From the NCBI RefSeq assembly GCF_000090795.2, contig NW_003546243.1, positions 371,520 through 435,519 on the forward strand: a stretch of 64,000 bases of DNA. Direction: 5' to 3'. The position numbers and the translations under genes are program-made. Below are positions 25,601 through 34,762 of the stretch, piece by piece; position 1 is the stretch's first letter; every line of letters begins with the position of its first letter. The notes under the pieces were generated by a model. That model was given only the letters and a program-made list of their open reading frames with translations, searched no databases and was not told the origin of the DNA. Origin of the DNA: Amphimedon queenslandica. Its lineage: Eukaryota > Porifera > Demospongiae > Haplosclerida > Niphatidae.

Positions 25601-26373
25601 CCAGTTATATTGATGCTATTATTTGAAGTTTTCCAAAGCAGTAATGACATTCCTCCTCCATGTACTTCATGATTTTTCCATTTATCACTAACGTTAACTT
25701 TAGTAATATAATTTTCTGAAAAGGTGCAATTTGATATTGTTATAACAGCATTAGAAACTTTTTCGCTCAGCTGCATGAATACTCCACCATGAATACCTGT
25801 CTCACTAGGGCTGCCATTCCTTAATATAACACAATGACTCACAGTGCCATAGCCCATTATATCATTCATTATCATAGCTCGTCCTCTGCTTTTAGTGATG
25901 GTTAAAAACGATATAGTGACGTTGGTTGAATTCTTAATGCCAATAGATGCAGCTACAGATATTAGCCTTGCATATAGCTGGCATCCACAATTTTCAATTG
26001 AAAAATTTTCCAATACTAATTGAGTGCAATTGTTGAAGACTAAGCCAACTCCTTTCTTCTTAGGTGAACATGTAATGCGAGTCTTTCCCATTCCTTGTCC
26101 AGTAATGGTGAGTCCATTGATACCAGAGAAGATAACTGTTTCACTTACAGTAAGCAAATCACTAGTGATCACCAGTGTAATAGCTCCAGTAGGCAAATTC
26201 TTTAAGTTGGTTGATACATATTCCAATGATTGACAAGCTTGAAAGTTACTTTGAGTTAGACAAGTATGGTTATTCCTGCCATTGACGCCATCAATGGAGA
26301 TTGATAGAGATGCCACAGTGTAAAACAAAGATAGAAAAGCAACTGCTTCTATGAGCATATTCAAAGCTAACAC
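22663..26373 (-). CDS. Beta-helix ectodomain with C-terminal multipass membrane region, intronless
   Basis: A 1,236-residue single-exon protein. A signal peptide or anchor lies at the start (MLIEAVAFLSLFYTVASLS). Residues about 40-700 are Asn/Ser-rich parallel beta-helix-like repeats resembling polymorphic-membrane-protein repeats. These carry recurring Gly-Gly turns (VHGGGMSLLL, SIGGGGSDVG, FGGGLAMYAS, KGGAVLLVG, GGAICSM) and many N-glycosylation sites. A Cys-rich EGF-like stretch follows (CSPGYVLNNDTCVC, GILCSQCNPNHT). From about residue 800 there are roughly eight to nine hydrophobic helices (for example ITIIFLVILILNV and LIVILPPPIVLTL), with a loop GLVRPYQKKWHNYVDLLLL, and then a cytoplasmic tail. 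The gene lies 210 bp upstream of fibrocystin-L on the same strand. Similar proteins seem multiplied in sponges, but I know no assigned function; a surface sensor is inference. Absence of introns in an intron-rich region suggests retro-origin or a family that expanded from a retrocopy. Confidence 0.8.
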   Translation of the reverse strand: MLALNMLIEAVAFLSLFYTVASLSISIDGVNGRNNHTCLTQSNFQACQSLEYVSTNLKNLPTGAITLVITSDLLTVSETVIFSGINGLTITGQGMGKTRITCSPKKKGVGLVFNNCTQLVLENFSIENCGCQLYARLISVAASIGIKNSTNVTISFLTITKSRGRAMIMNDIMGYGTVSHCVILRNGSPSETGIHGGVFMQLSEKVSNAVITISNCTFSENYITKVNVSDKWKNHEVHGGGMSLLLWKTSNNSINITGTNFSFNEAPMAAGLKINVTEGNGNIIQVIHCNFSNNNASIGGGGSDVGLSDMTEGESRIHSSMENTENKNRIFLTQSIFYNNSALFGGGLAMYASSSKSSFINTVIVDNCIFLRNKAYGGSAVNVNRDVRQINGLKHFGSAFNFISCEFSDNHAGREPISVATAADISQTGTLFTSLVPVMLSGNNTFYHNNGTAIYSSDAVLNFTEGSFTNFSNNVGEKGGAVLLVGTAYLNIEPNNSLHFESNKASIGGAICSMQLETKYFGYTELCFVKSEKPETITFSFEDNHATSRIANDIFVANVRECMYRCSIMNISLVFTNQCIGNMSFSNNQSSIASSTETITVDNAVEPFPGIPYKINVTQRDVFKNDVSQLFPLTVGFMYACKISIDPGFIILTDNNIKLYGQPGSSGKLVFQGYTNTNVQVSTNVNLSYCSPGYVLNNDTCVCSAANDFTRLEGISCPNDSAVLQSATWAGYLKKFPHELMTANCKVGLCNRRKETVLTKKLDNVCHHSREGILCSQCNPNHTLYYHSNSYLCKETSNCEYGILLYVLSELLPITIIFLVILILNVNITSGAVNTFIFCAQVLSTLFIDAFEVVKADNKALRGIFLLYQLGSGFLNLNILEFDHFSFCLIKDAKILDLFLVKYFSVIYAFSLIVLTVIIMRLNSLYSCIKLCHKCGRRNIRTSIINGLIAFLILCYFQCVRITFNILVPSSIIRSGGKVVSVRVLFDGDIEYMSYHHLPYAIPAILCLLIVILPPPIVLTLEPLLIRFSGILKFRRNSFTFCLHRLRMKLKPFLDSFQGCFKDNCRCFAGLFFFYRVVVLTPAVYSSSIVFSYMQATIILLCICILHGLVRPYQKKWHNYVDLLLLANITAITMLTTIDVFIELSSTNYISKEAILISQVILVSLSLIYICLYFIYYLLKRFNVLHKFQEMSFTLLPVSSTKADPSTASLIDDDSLPARLLYEESVSTQYGSNGTN

Positions 26374-26944
26374 AATAGCAATGAAAAAATGGATGAAAAT
26401 TAATTTTTATAGTGCTTTATTTAGCAAAGGAAGTGATGTCGTGTTGCATCCTTGCAAAAAAGTTAATTAAAATGAATAAAACTAAACAAGGGCAAACAGA
26501 CGTGACTTTCACTTTTGTCGCCCAAGTCTAGCTTGCTTATGCTTGCCCCAATCAATTACTGCTATAAGAATGTAAAACATTAAGGGGCTCCGTCACCTCA
26601 TCCCGCCCTGATGTATGTTGTATGTGAACAAACAAAATAGACTCACCCAAATATAGGAAATAAGAGATCAAGAATTTGTCACATTTCATTTAGATCTATT
26701 TGAATAATAAACATACGATTAAGCAATAATGAACATACTCAGCTCTTGGGTTCTGCCATGTCACCCATGTGTTTACATGTGACATAGCCCATAATCTATG
26801 CATAGCCACACCCTACGTAGTCTATAATATAATGCCCTAAGTACTACAGAAAGGAGGTGGGGCTAATTTTCACTCTATAGTCTATAAACTTGGGAACAAT
26901 CCTTTACAAAACACTTTAGTGAAAACACTTACTCTTTTACAAAA
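26374..26944. other. Divergent intergenic region
   Basis: It lies between the start of the beta-helix gene (-) and the start of the TRAF-like gene (+) and so holds both promoters. It contains short C-rich patches (near 26591 and 26800) and a G-rich stretch at about 26852-26862 close to the plus-strand start. No ORF or RNA gene is seen. Confidence 0.4.
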
Positions 26945-28009
26945 ATGAATGGCTGTCTTTCTCTTGTCGATGAGCCCGTCTCCTATCATAAGTCTGAGGA
27001 TTTGAAATTCTCTAAACACATTAAAACGTCAAAGGATAGAGAGCTCAATGGAGAGGGTGAGTCCCAGTACACCATTACTCACTGCAGCTACAGATGTGGA
27101 TATACGGACGAGAGGGTCTCTGTAGAGAAACACGAGAAAGAACTCTGCCAGATGCGTCCATACAAGTGCCAGTACTGCCAATACGAGGCAACCTATCAAG
27201 ACGTGACCGAGCTTCATCAGAGGACCTGCCTGAGATTCCCAGTTCAGTGTCCATACAGCTGTGGGGCTGAGATGACCCGCTATGATCTTGTCTCACACAT
27301 TGAGAAAGAGTGCAGCCTAGTCCCAGGAGAGTGCGAGTTTGCATGGGCCGGCTGCAACCAGGGGCCATTGACACGCTCCGAACTCTCCTCTCATGCCCAA
27401 TCGCACCACGTCCAACATCTCTCTCTCCTCACTGAGGCCTGCTCCGGCCTAGCTAGGGACAATAAGGAGCTGAGAGAGAAGCACGAGAAACTACAAAAAT
27501 CCAATTCGGACCTACTCCTCGTCTGTAATCAGCTCTACTCAGTAGTGACCGGTAACCTTCCCTCCTTACCCATAAAACTGGCATTCAATGAGATGACTGA
27601 GCTGGATAAATCTGCATATTTCTATTCAAGTAGATTTGGATATAAAATGTCGGTGGAGTACCATCGATCGGCAATGATAGAATCTTCCTCTTCCTCTTTG
27701 CTGGAAAGAGATATCATGTATGATAAGTTAGAGCTAACAGTTCATAGTGGAGTCTTTGACAATCAATTGGACTGGCCTTTCAATCGAAACGTGACCATAG
27801 GCTGTGTTATAAGACACAACGATACCAGCTTCTGTCTTAAGTTAGTTCTATCTCAAACTGATTCCACCGATCCCAAGACACTGTTCCTGTCTCCAGTCCC
27901 ATTGGTAGATCCAGAGGAAGACAAGGAGAGGTTCCTGGTCCATGTAGTATATACTGGAGACACTAGCCCGTGGTATTGTGAGAGTGTTGAGATACTCTCT
28001 ATTGACTAA
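26945..28009 (+). CDS. TRAF-like protein: TRAF zinc fingers plus MATH domain, no RING
   Basis: A single-exon protein of 354 residues. Residues about 48-160 hold tandem TRAF-type zinc fingers (CSYRCGYTDERV, CQYCQYEATYQD, CPYSCGAEMTRYDLVSHI, CEFAWAGCNQ). A short coiled coil follows (LARDNKELREKHEKLQKSNS), then a C-terminal domain of about 150 residues with the TRAF-C/MATH signature (FGYKMSVEY, then GVFDNQLDWPFNRNVTIGCV). TRAF proteins link receptors of the TNF/TLR type to NF-kB and JNK signalling. This one has no N-terminal RING finger, so it cannot itself act as a RING ubiquitin ligase; it may act as an adaptor (inference). The lack of introns suggests a retrocopy or a lineage-specific expansion. 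The start is the first in-frame ATG. Confidence 0.85.
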   Translation: MNGCLSLVDEPVSYHKSEDLKFSKHIKTSKDRELNGEGESQYTITHCSYRCGYTDERVSVEKHEKELCQMRPYKCQYCQYEATYQDVTELHQRTCLRFPVQCPYSCGAEMTRYDLVSHIEKECSLVPGECEFAWAGCNQGPLTRSELSSHAQSHHVQHLSLLTEACSGLARDNKELREKHEKLQKSNSDLLLVCNQLYSVVTGNLPSLPIKLAFNEMTELDKSAYFYSSRFGYKMSVEYHRSAMIESSSSSLLERDIMYDKLELTVHSGVFDNQLDWPFNRNVTIGCVIRHNDTSFCLKLVLSQTDSTDPKTLFLSPVPLVDPEEDKERFLVHVVYTGDTSPWYCESVEILSID

Positions 28010-28435
28010 CTAATAATCTCTCAAAATTATTTATTTTGTTTTTCATGCATTCATGTCTAATGTTAGACCTACAAGCTATGTACATTTTGTGTTGATGTAT
28101 TTGTCAAATTCCCTGTAGACAATAATGTGTGTTCCTGCAGTTATAAATATCTAATCAAATTTCAATGGCTCATTTCAATTGTTCATGCTATGAATGTGTG
28201 GGAATGGATAGGTAAATGGCACCAATGTCCCATTGGTGTAGATTACATAAGCTATCCATAAACTCTTTGTTGGTCACACATAATTGCTTGCAGTAATCAA
28301 AGCTGCACATTTTTATATACTTTATATGAGAGTAATAACAACAGAAATATAATATTTAGAGAAAGAGAAGCGAGAGATAGGATTATTATTAAAAACACTG
28401 GAGGAGTTAGAGTAGCATTCTTGATGAGGACTTGA
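28010..28435. other. Convergent 3' region
   Basis: AT-rich sequence between the stop of the TRAF-like gene (+) and the stop of APH-1 (-). It should hold both 3' UTRs and polyadenylation signals. No gene or repeat is seen. Confidence 0.4.
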
Positions 28436-30389
28436 CTATCGCTTGAAAAAATCAACCAGAGTTTTAGGCCTTGCTCCGGCAGCAAAGAAAGCAAGAGCAA
28501 CAAACACAACACAAAGGAAATAACCAAAAGATAAGAAATAAGCAGGAGTATTGGCCAGGTTTATAAGAAGAGACTACAAAGAAAGAGAGAGAAAGAAATT
28601 ACATGACATCACAATTACGTTTGTAAATACTACTAGACAACCATTGTGTTAGCCTCATAATGATATCACTTAAAGTAAGCCCAATAGCCCTCCCTAGTGT
28701 CTAATCACTCAAGAGATTATTATGTCTACTTGATGACTAGCATACATGTGAGCTAACACACCAGTATTATACAGTATACAGAACTAGACAGACTGATTAG
28801 ATGTAGACACATGACATCACTCCTGATGATGCTCTAGTCTATAGACTATCACAGTTTACACAATGGGCCCCTACTATAGCAGACAATATTGGAATCATTA
28901 CTAATGCCAGTGGGATATGGTAGACAGAAGACAACCCCAAGCTTCCTTTCTAACCAGTTAATCATACAATGTGAGAACCATAATACTCTTATTAGTCTGA
29001 ATCAAAATAAAGTGCAGTTGAATCTCATATCCTTACCAGACAAGATATGAACATGTGAGAAATGGGTACAGCAAAAATATAAAGCCAGTTCTTGCTTTCT
29101 AGACCAGCAAAGAATATGACCCCCCAACAAATGTGGAGAATGATCATCACTTGAGTACTAAATGCTAAGGGAAATAATCAAATCATACAAGTCATTGGGT
29201 CAAGGAATCACAATACCTGATACTGTAACAAAGTATTGATTGCTTCTGACTGTCCCTGGGCCAGAAGCAACTGATAGGACATTAGCAAACATTACAATAC
29301 CAGCTATCAGACCAAAACCTAATCCTCCAACTACAAAATGGAACTAAAAGCAATGTTACTAGCTACATATTATTACCATATGCTATCTTGTGCTTCCTTA
29401 GGTCGGACTTATCTTCACTGACAATTTCCAAGAGGTGATCTGCTTTTCTAAAAAAACAATAAAAATAATGACTAATTCCATTCCCTTAAGGTTCCAAAGT
29501 TAGTAAGAAAATCCAATTTAAAATAGTTAGGTATTTCGTAGTCTCAAGCCAAATTTTGGCAAAAATGAATAGGAGAGAATTCTTCATTTCTATAATTTTT
29601 TCTGATACATATACATGTTTTTATGTTACATTTCGAGTTTGAGCTGATTCCAATCAAATCAAAATTAGATTTTTTTACAAATTTTTAAAGTTGCTCAAAA
29701 ATCGGGCCAAAGTCCAGTACATGGTCTCGGGCCAAACTTTGGCAAAAATGACTAGTAGAAAATTCTCCATTAAAAAAATTTTTGCGATACATTAACATGT
29801 TCATACAACAATTGAAAAAGAAATGCACAATCATACTTGAGCAACTTGAAATAGAGCCACCTGAAGACTTCTTGCAGTATAACTGATATTGGTAGAGTGA
29901 ATGCCGGAGTGTCTTTAAGCGGTATCACAATAATCCAGACCAGCGACGCAAATAATAATGCTAGTAACCAGAAGAACGCACTAAAAACAAAACAAAAATT
30001 ACCAAAGTTAAGTTACAAATGTCAGTCCATAATAATTTATGCATGAAGATCTTGTTAAAATTAATGGGTGGAGCTCCCCTTAGCAAAATTAAAAGGCATG
30101 ACTTAAGCCCTATATTACTATCAAAACTCTACCCAACAGCAAATATCAGTACTTTAATAAAATTAAAAACCTAGCCAATGTTTCATTAACTTTATTTATG
30201 GTGTGCTGGCAAGATCATAGACACGTAGTACTGACAAAACCTTCTAACCGAAGGATTTCAACACTTTGACACTTACCCTAGTATCATAGTAATAATCTCG
30301 TGTGGGTGCCTTGCAACTGTGACGAAGAAAAGAGCCACGGGCGGCCCAAATGTATATATGCCATAAGCGAAAGCAGTCAGGACTGTCAT
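28436..30389 (-). CDS. APH1: Gamma-secretase subunit APH-1
   Basis: Six exons fit in phase: 30277-30389, 29837-29980, 29377-29447, 29217-29330, 29037-29164 and 28436-28573, giving 235 residues (human APH1A about 265). The protein begins MTVLTAFAYGIYTFGPPVAL and continues with the family hallmarks AFFWLLALLFASLVWI, ISVILQEVFRWLYFKLLKKA, the GxxxG-type helix GGLGFGLIAGIVMFANVL and a helix with ILHICWGVIFF. These give about seven membrane helices, with conserved His in the HICWG and ISHMF segments. APH-1 is the scaffold of gamma-secretase, the intramembrane protease that cuts Notch, cadherins and many type I proteins. The intron at 29448-29836 carries a repeat fragment. Identification is firm from motif order. 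Confidence 0.92.
29495..29795 (+). repeat. 187-bp repeat copies in an APH-1 intron (antisense)
   Basis: Nearly two worn units with AAATTTTGGCAAAAATGAAT, TCTGATACATATACATGTTT and GGGCCAAAGTCCAGTACATG. Unlike most copies in this window, these lie antisense to the host gene. Confidence 0.8.
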
Positions 30390-30501
30390 TTTTATTTTTG
30401 GAGAAGCCACGCCCTCAGAATGGATCACGTGATTAATAAATGTTTAATGAAAAATGTTTTTAAATTTTCATTAAAATTATTATTTATTAAAATGGGTCAT
30501 G

Positions 30502-31515
30502 CTACTTGTTAGCATATGTGATTTTCATGGGGTGAGTTGGAACTATTTTAAAGTCCTGGAGAGAGCTCATGGCTTCCGTTGCTTGACTCTCATTCTCATA
30601 TTCCACAAATGCAATATCAGTACGTGAAGGCACCAGCCTAATCTCTTGTAGGCCAGGAAACCTATAGTAGTAATAATAATAATAATAACACCAAGTTTTA
30701 TTTATCATCTTGCACTTACTGTTCAAACAGCATCTTTAGCATCACTTCAGTCGTCTCAGGTGGGAGATTACTGATAAATAAAATCTTGTTTGGAATACTT
30801 GAACCTAATAAAAGAACAACATTAATTATATAAACGCTAATAATTCCTCTCAACCTTTATTGCCTCCTCCTCCTCCTGTGCTTCCTGAAGCATTTGATCC
30901 ACCAGCACTAGCTGACTGCTTTGCTTTTTTTGGACGAGCTATAAAATATCGTTGTATGTTAGTTCTTCTTTACTTAGTGGTACCTTCTTCTGATTTCTTT
31001 TTCTTCTTTTCAACGTAACTTCCATCAACTTTGGCAATGGCATCACTCTTTGTCTTTGCATAAGCTATCCTCTGGAACCACACCAAGTGGTGGGTGTCAT
31101 TAGTTATAGAGAGAGAGAAAAGATGGAGAGAGCAGTGCAATGCAATAAAGATGCTACTCTCACACAAATTAATCAAAATAAAATTATTCCAAAATAATCA
31201 ATCAAACACACCCATTACATTTATTAAACTAACCATCGGTTTATCATAAAAAGGGAATCCTTGCATCGATCGTAAAGCATTAGTGGCACTACCAATGTCA
31301 CGAAACACAACAAAAGCTTGTCCCCTCATTTTGAGTGTCTTGAGTGCCACTATATCAAGTATGTCACCAAATTGTGAGAAAATGGCATACAGTGATTTCT
31401 TCAGTTCTGTAGACAAATAAAAAGAACCAAAATTAATAATCAACATTTTACCTTCCTTCTTGACCTTTTCATTTAAGTTGTTAATGTAAATTGTGTTGTT
31501 TGGTGGGTACTCCAT
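30502..31515 (-). CDS. SNRPB2: U1A/U2B'' spliceosomal RNA-binding protein (SNF family)
   Basis: Six exons in phase: 31452-31515, 31234-31406, 30984-31071, 30855-30938, 30720-30804 and 30502-30661; 217 residues. RRM1 has RNP2 IYINNLN and RNP1 MRGQAFVVF, with [20 protein letters not shown] and [16 protein letters not shown] short basic linker follows ([10 protein letters not shown], then a Ser/Gly-rich stretch). RRM2 has [11 protein letters not shown] and [16 protein letters not shown] and ends MKITYANK. The family binds U1 and/or U2 snRNA stem-loops. The short linker and DIVALKT are closer to U2B'' than to U1A, but many invertebrates have one SNF protein doing both jobs, so the symbol is provisional. 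A palindromic NRF-1-type site lies about 60 bp upstream. Confidence 0.92.
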
Positions 31516-31571
31516 TTTTAGGAAAATGAAAAAGATTACACGTGAGGGCCAGGGGGAGTTGTCCCATACAA

Positions 31572-31583
31572 TGCGCATGCGCA
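31572..31583. promoter_or_regulatory. NRF-1-type palindrome upstream of SNF gene
   Basis: TGCGCATGCGCA is a perfect palindrome matching the classic NRF-1 (ewg) site. It lies about 57 bp upstream of the ATG at 31515. This is a usual position for a core promoter site in a housekeeping gene. Function is inferred. Confidence 0.5.
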
Positions 31584-31598
31584 AAAAAATTGTAAAAG

Positions 31599-31607
31599 AA
31601 AAAAAAA
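31599..31607 (-). terminator. Pol III T-run terminator of the 5S gene
   Basis: On the minus strand a run of nine T follows the 5S rRNA 3' end within a few bases (A-run on the plus strand), followed by another T4. This is the normal RNA polymerase III stop signal. Confidence 0.75.
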
Positions 31608-31610
31608 GAA

Positions 31611-31728
31611 GTCTGCGACACCGGCGATTCCTAGGCGGTCACCCATCCAAGTACTAAGCCGGCCCGACGTTGCTTAACTTCAGTGTTCAGATGGGAACTG
31701 GTGCTTTCAACGTGGTATGGCCGCAGAC
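31611..31728 (-). rRNA. 5S ribosomal RNA
   Basis: The reverse complement reads GTCTGCGGCCATACCACGTT, continues with GTTAAGCAACGTCGGGCC and GTACTTGGATGGGTGACCGC, and ends GGTGTCGCAGAC; 118 nt. The ends pair to form helix I (GTCTGCG with CGCAGAC). The internal control region (AAGTTAAGCAACGTCGGG, then the box C region GGATGGGTGACC) is intact. A Pol III T-run follows. It is a lone copy between protein genes in this window, not part of a visible array. Confidence 0.95.
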
Positions 31729-31811
31729 AGTTTTTATGAGATGATTTTTTAGTTTTAATTTTTCAAATAAAAAGTGATGATAAAATTAATATAGTAACTT
31801 CAGTACAATAA

Positions 31812-33507
31812 TTATGTTTCATGTTTAAAAATGTGAGTTACAAGCTCTGCTAACTGTGGCAGAATTTGACTTGCAAATATAATTACTTTAAATTTACTTA
31901 AAAAGTCATTAGACGAGTCACACAAAGTCTTTTTGATAGTTTCGACAAGAAGTGTAGGTGGCACATGACAATATATAAAACCATCCAACCAAAATGCTAC
32001 AACTACTAAACCTCTTGCCAAACATTTATTTAAAGAGGACTCAAAACATAATTTGAGATGATCTTCAAACTGTCCAAAGAGGCAGTGATAAACTTGTCCC
32101 CTAATGGACTTTAACTCTCCACTAGTTGTTGTCATGGCATCACCGAGGTGACACTGATCTGCTAGCGAAATCTCATTCATCATTTTATCACCACCCTTAT
32201 GCAGAAAATGCATAACAGGACTGCTAGCAGTGGGGTTCACAGCATCAAAGGGTATCACTAGTCCATCACACGTAATATACTGAATGTCCCCAGTATAGAC
32301 AGCAAGGTTGTAATAGCTCGATGACACAGTGTGATGGCTATCACTAGGGAGATGTTGTGTTGATGATTCACTTTCATTAAAGAGAAACTCAATTGGTGCA
32401 CAATCATCAGCCCAGGCATTCACAGGACTCGAATAGCTTGTTAGACAATGCTTAGTCGCAAGCAACTGCTTTAAGGACTTTTGCTTTTCCTTAAGACTAT
32501 CCTGTGCTAGTTGCAACTTCTTTTTTAGCTCAAGGCGATGTGCACCATCAGTAAATTTGACCAATAATTGTACTCTTTTGTCATTTGTGTTCAGTATAGC
32601 AGAGAGAATATCATTCGTTGACACTGACATCATGTCTTGACCATTTACTTCCAATATGCAGTCACCTGGATGAAGTCCAGCCATAAAGGCTGGTGAGCCA
32701 GCTGTGACAGATTGAACTATAGTTTGCTTTTCCTCACTCCTTCGGCCATAGCTCTACATATACAAAGTAGTATAGATAAAATAGTGTTTCCAAAGACAGC
32801 TTGTAAAACACACTGCCAATATAAACATATACTAAAAGCATTTATATTATTGCATGGATGACTACCTAATCACCTGAAACCATACAATTGGATCAGGAAA
32901 TGTAATCAGCACATTTCAGCAGTGATCAATAATCTAGTCAGATATTCAGTCTACACACTGATTTAACACTCTCTCATTCCAATTGTAATTATTACCATGT
33001 AATTTGCATAGCAGACCTATTTTACAACTACATGAATACACAAATACTAATTTCTCCCACACAAGTTTGTAGTGTAACTATGCAGCATTGGATTGCAATT
33101 GGATTTACCTGCAACGTAAAACCAAACCGTGTCCAAGACATATCCAGATATACATATCTAAGCTCTCCACGGGGAGGTAAAGCATGGCATAGACCTTGCT
33201 GTCCATCTCCAGTAATGCCCTGGAGTGCTAGATTTCCTTCTGATCGAGAACGAGCCACAGACCTTATTGATTTGTTCCTTTTAAAGGAGAACCTTGTACC
33301 TGGTTTTTGAAAGTCTACATTAGCTCCTGCTTCATCATCTTTTGCAGTGACTGTTGCTTCCTCTTTTACAACTCCTTGACCACCAAACCCAATCTGTTTC
33401 TTGACATAGTGTACAGCCCCTCCTACTGTTGGGACCATGTTTGTCGTTGAAGAATAGTCCCCAGAGGGAGTCATCTGCACTGACACACTTCTCTCTTTCT
33501 TCTCCAT
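31812..33507 (-). CDS. PDZ domain plus macro-like domain protein
   Basis: Two exons, 33109-33507 and 31812-32753, joined in phase; 446 residues from the ATG giving MEKKERSVSV. The first exon is basic and Ser-rich (FSFKRNKSIRSVARSRSEGN) and ends inside a PDZ domain. The PDZ reads RYVYLDMSWTRFGFTLQ, then SYGRRSEEKQTIVQSV, SPAFMAGLHPGDCILEVNGQ. A coiled coil follows (LELKKKLQLAQDSLKEKQKS). Residues about 270-400 resemble a macro domain: YTGDIQYITCDGLVIPFDAV, then FLHKGGDKMMNEIS, GDAMTTTSGEL and QVYHCLFG. Macro domains bind ADP-ribose or related nucleotides, but the usual Asn-Ala-Ala-Asn loop is not conserved here (IPFDAVNPTA), so binding is uncertain. I do not know a named orthologue with PDZ and macro together; the macro call is by eye. 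Confidence 0.7.
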
Positions 33508-33727
33508 AGCTCGCTCCGACTTGCAACAGTCAGCAGTAGATCTACATATTTTTATTGCTGTCTCCAGCCACACCTCCGAATGAGATCATTATGCACTGTG
33601 CACCATAGACCATTAGCTCAGGCTCATCATGCATTTTGTCAAGCACACCACAAACAAATATACTAAACAGAATGACAAGCTGCCAGAGACTATTAGCAGA
33701 AAGAAGAGTCTGCTATAGGAGCATCTA
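33508..33727. promoter_or_regulatory. Short divergent promoter region
   Basis: Only 220 bp separate the start codons of the PDZ-macro gene (-) and the AIG1-like GTPase (+). Both promoters and 5' UTRs must lie here. No TATA box or other clear motif is seen. Confidence 0.45.
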
Positions 33728-34762
33728 ATGGCCACTGAAAGAATAAGCAAACAAATGGAGACTGAAACGAAAGAAAAAACAGACCTACATATACTAGTAA
33801 TTGGGAGGACAGGTAGTGGTAAGTCCACACTCATTAATGGTATGCTGGATGACATCTTAGCCCAGCAATCCCATGGAGCTTCACCAACAAAACACGATAC
33901 GGTTGAGCCTCATAGGCTGACTCTAGCATCAATGGAAGTGATTCTATACGACACACCAGGGTTTCTTGACAGGAGACAATCAACTGAAGTTCTTCTTTCG
34001 GAAATAAAAAAAGAAGAGCCTAGGTTTGGATTTGATTTGATCATACTGTGTCACAGAATCATTGATCGGTTCGATGAAGCAACTGCAGAGCTCGTAGGCA
34101 CACTTTGCAGGCACAAACTGGGAGTGGGTGAAGGCATCACCAGGAAACCATATATAGTTGCTCTCACCTTTGCTAACTTCTTCCTTGAATTCAATGAAGT
34201 CAATGACTTAAAGTATCCCGAAGCAAAGAAAGAACTTATAATCAGAAAAATTAAAGATTTTAAAACACACTTCAATGAAGCAAGCAGAGATAAAGCACCT
34301 AACGAAAACAATGGATTCTTTGATGATATTCCGTTTATAGTAACAGGGAGAAGAGGGCAACAAGCACTGCCTAACACAAGTGACTGGATGAATGATCTCT
34401 GGAAAGCTTGCTATCAGCAATCGAGCTATGAAGCTAAACCGCTGATCAATAGTTTAACATTCCAGCTTGCATCCAATCACTACACAGCCAAGTATACCAG
34501 AATTGGACTGGGAGCTGCTCTGGGTTTGATTACAGGTACAAGCCCACTAGTGCCTGAAATAGGGTCAGCCATTAAAAGTGCCATTGAGCCAAGGAAGAGG
34601 GTATTCTTCCCGGTTAACGAGTCCTCCATTAGCGACCATAAAACTGATGAGGAAGAGTTAGGCAGACAAAAGGTGACGCAGGCTAAACCAATCCTACCAT
34701 TACCATCAGTACAACCAGAACAATTATCAACTGAAATATTCAAGGAACTGGGCATACACTAA
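33728..34762 (+). CDS. AIG1/GIMAP-like GTPase
   Basis: A single-exon protein of 344 residues. After a short charged N-terminus comes a P-loop GTPase fold: G1 GRTGSGKST at about residues 27-35, a G2 candidate TKHDT, G3 DTPG in VILYDTPGFLDR, and a degenerate G4 region (ALTFANFF in place of T/NKxD). The C-terminal third has a Gly/Ala-rich hydrophobic stretch (LGAALGLITGTSPLVPEIGS) that might contact membranes. The pattern fits AIG1/GIMAP-type or septin-related GTPases of the TRAFAC class, which are multiplied in sponges and corals and linked elsewhere to immunity and membranes. Exact subfamily and function are not certain. The GTPase call itself is secure. Confidence 0.8.
   Translation: MATERISKQMETETKEKTDLHILVIGRTGSGKSTLINGMLDDILAQQSHGASPTKHDTVEPHRLTLASMEVILYDTPGFLDRRQSTEVLLSEIKKEEPRFGFDLIILCHRIIDRFDEATAELVGTLCRHKLGVGEGITRKPYIVALTFANFFLEFNEVNDLKYPEAKKELIIRKIKDFKTHFNEASRDKAPNENNGFFDDIPFIVTGRRGQQALPNTSDWMNDLWKACYQQSSYEAKPLINSLTFQLASNHYTAKYTRIGLGAALGLITGTSPLVPEIGSAIKSAIEPRKRVFFPVNESSISDHKTDEEELGRQKVTQAKPILPLPSVQPEQLSTEIFKELGIH

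Noticed and set aside
28811-28850. Possible C/D box snoRNA (TGATGAT) in an APH-1 intron
   Set aside because: It is on the strand opposite to the host gene and has no matching D box and terminal stem.
30970-31584. Longer frames running past SNF exon ends
   Set aside because: Read-through of introns; the spliced frame matches U1A/U2B'' exactly.
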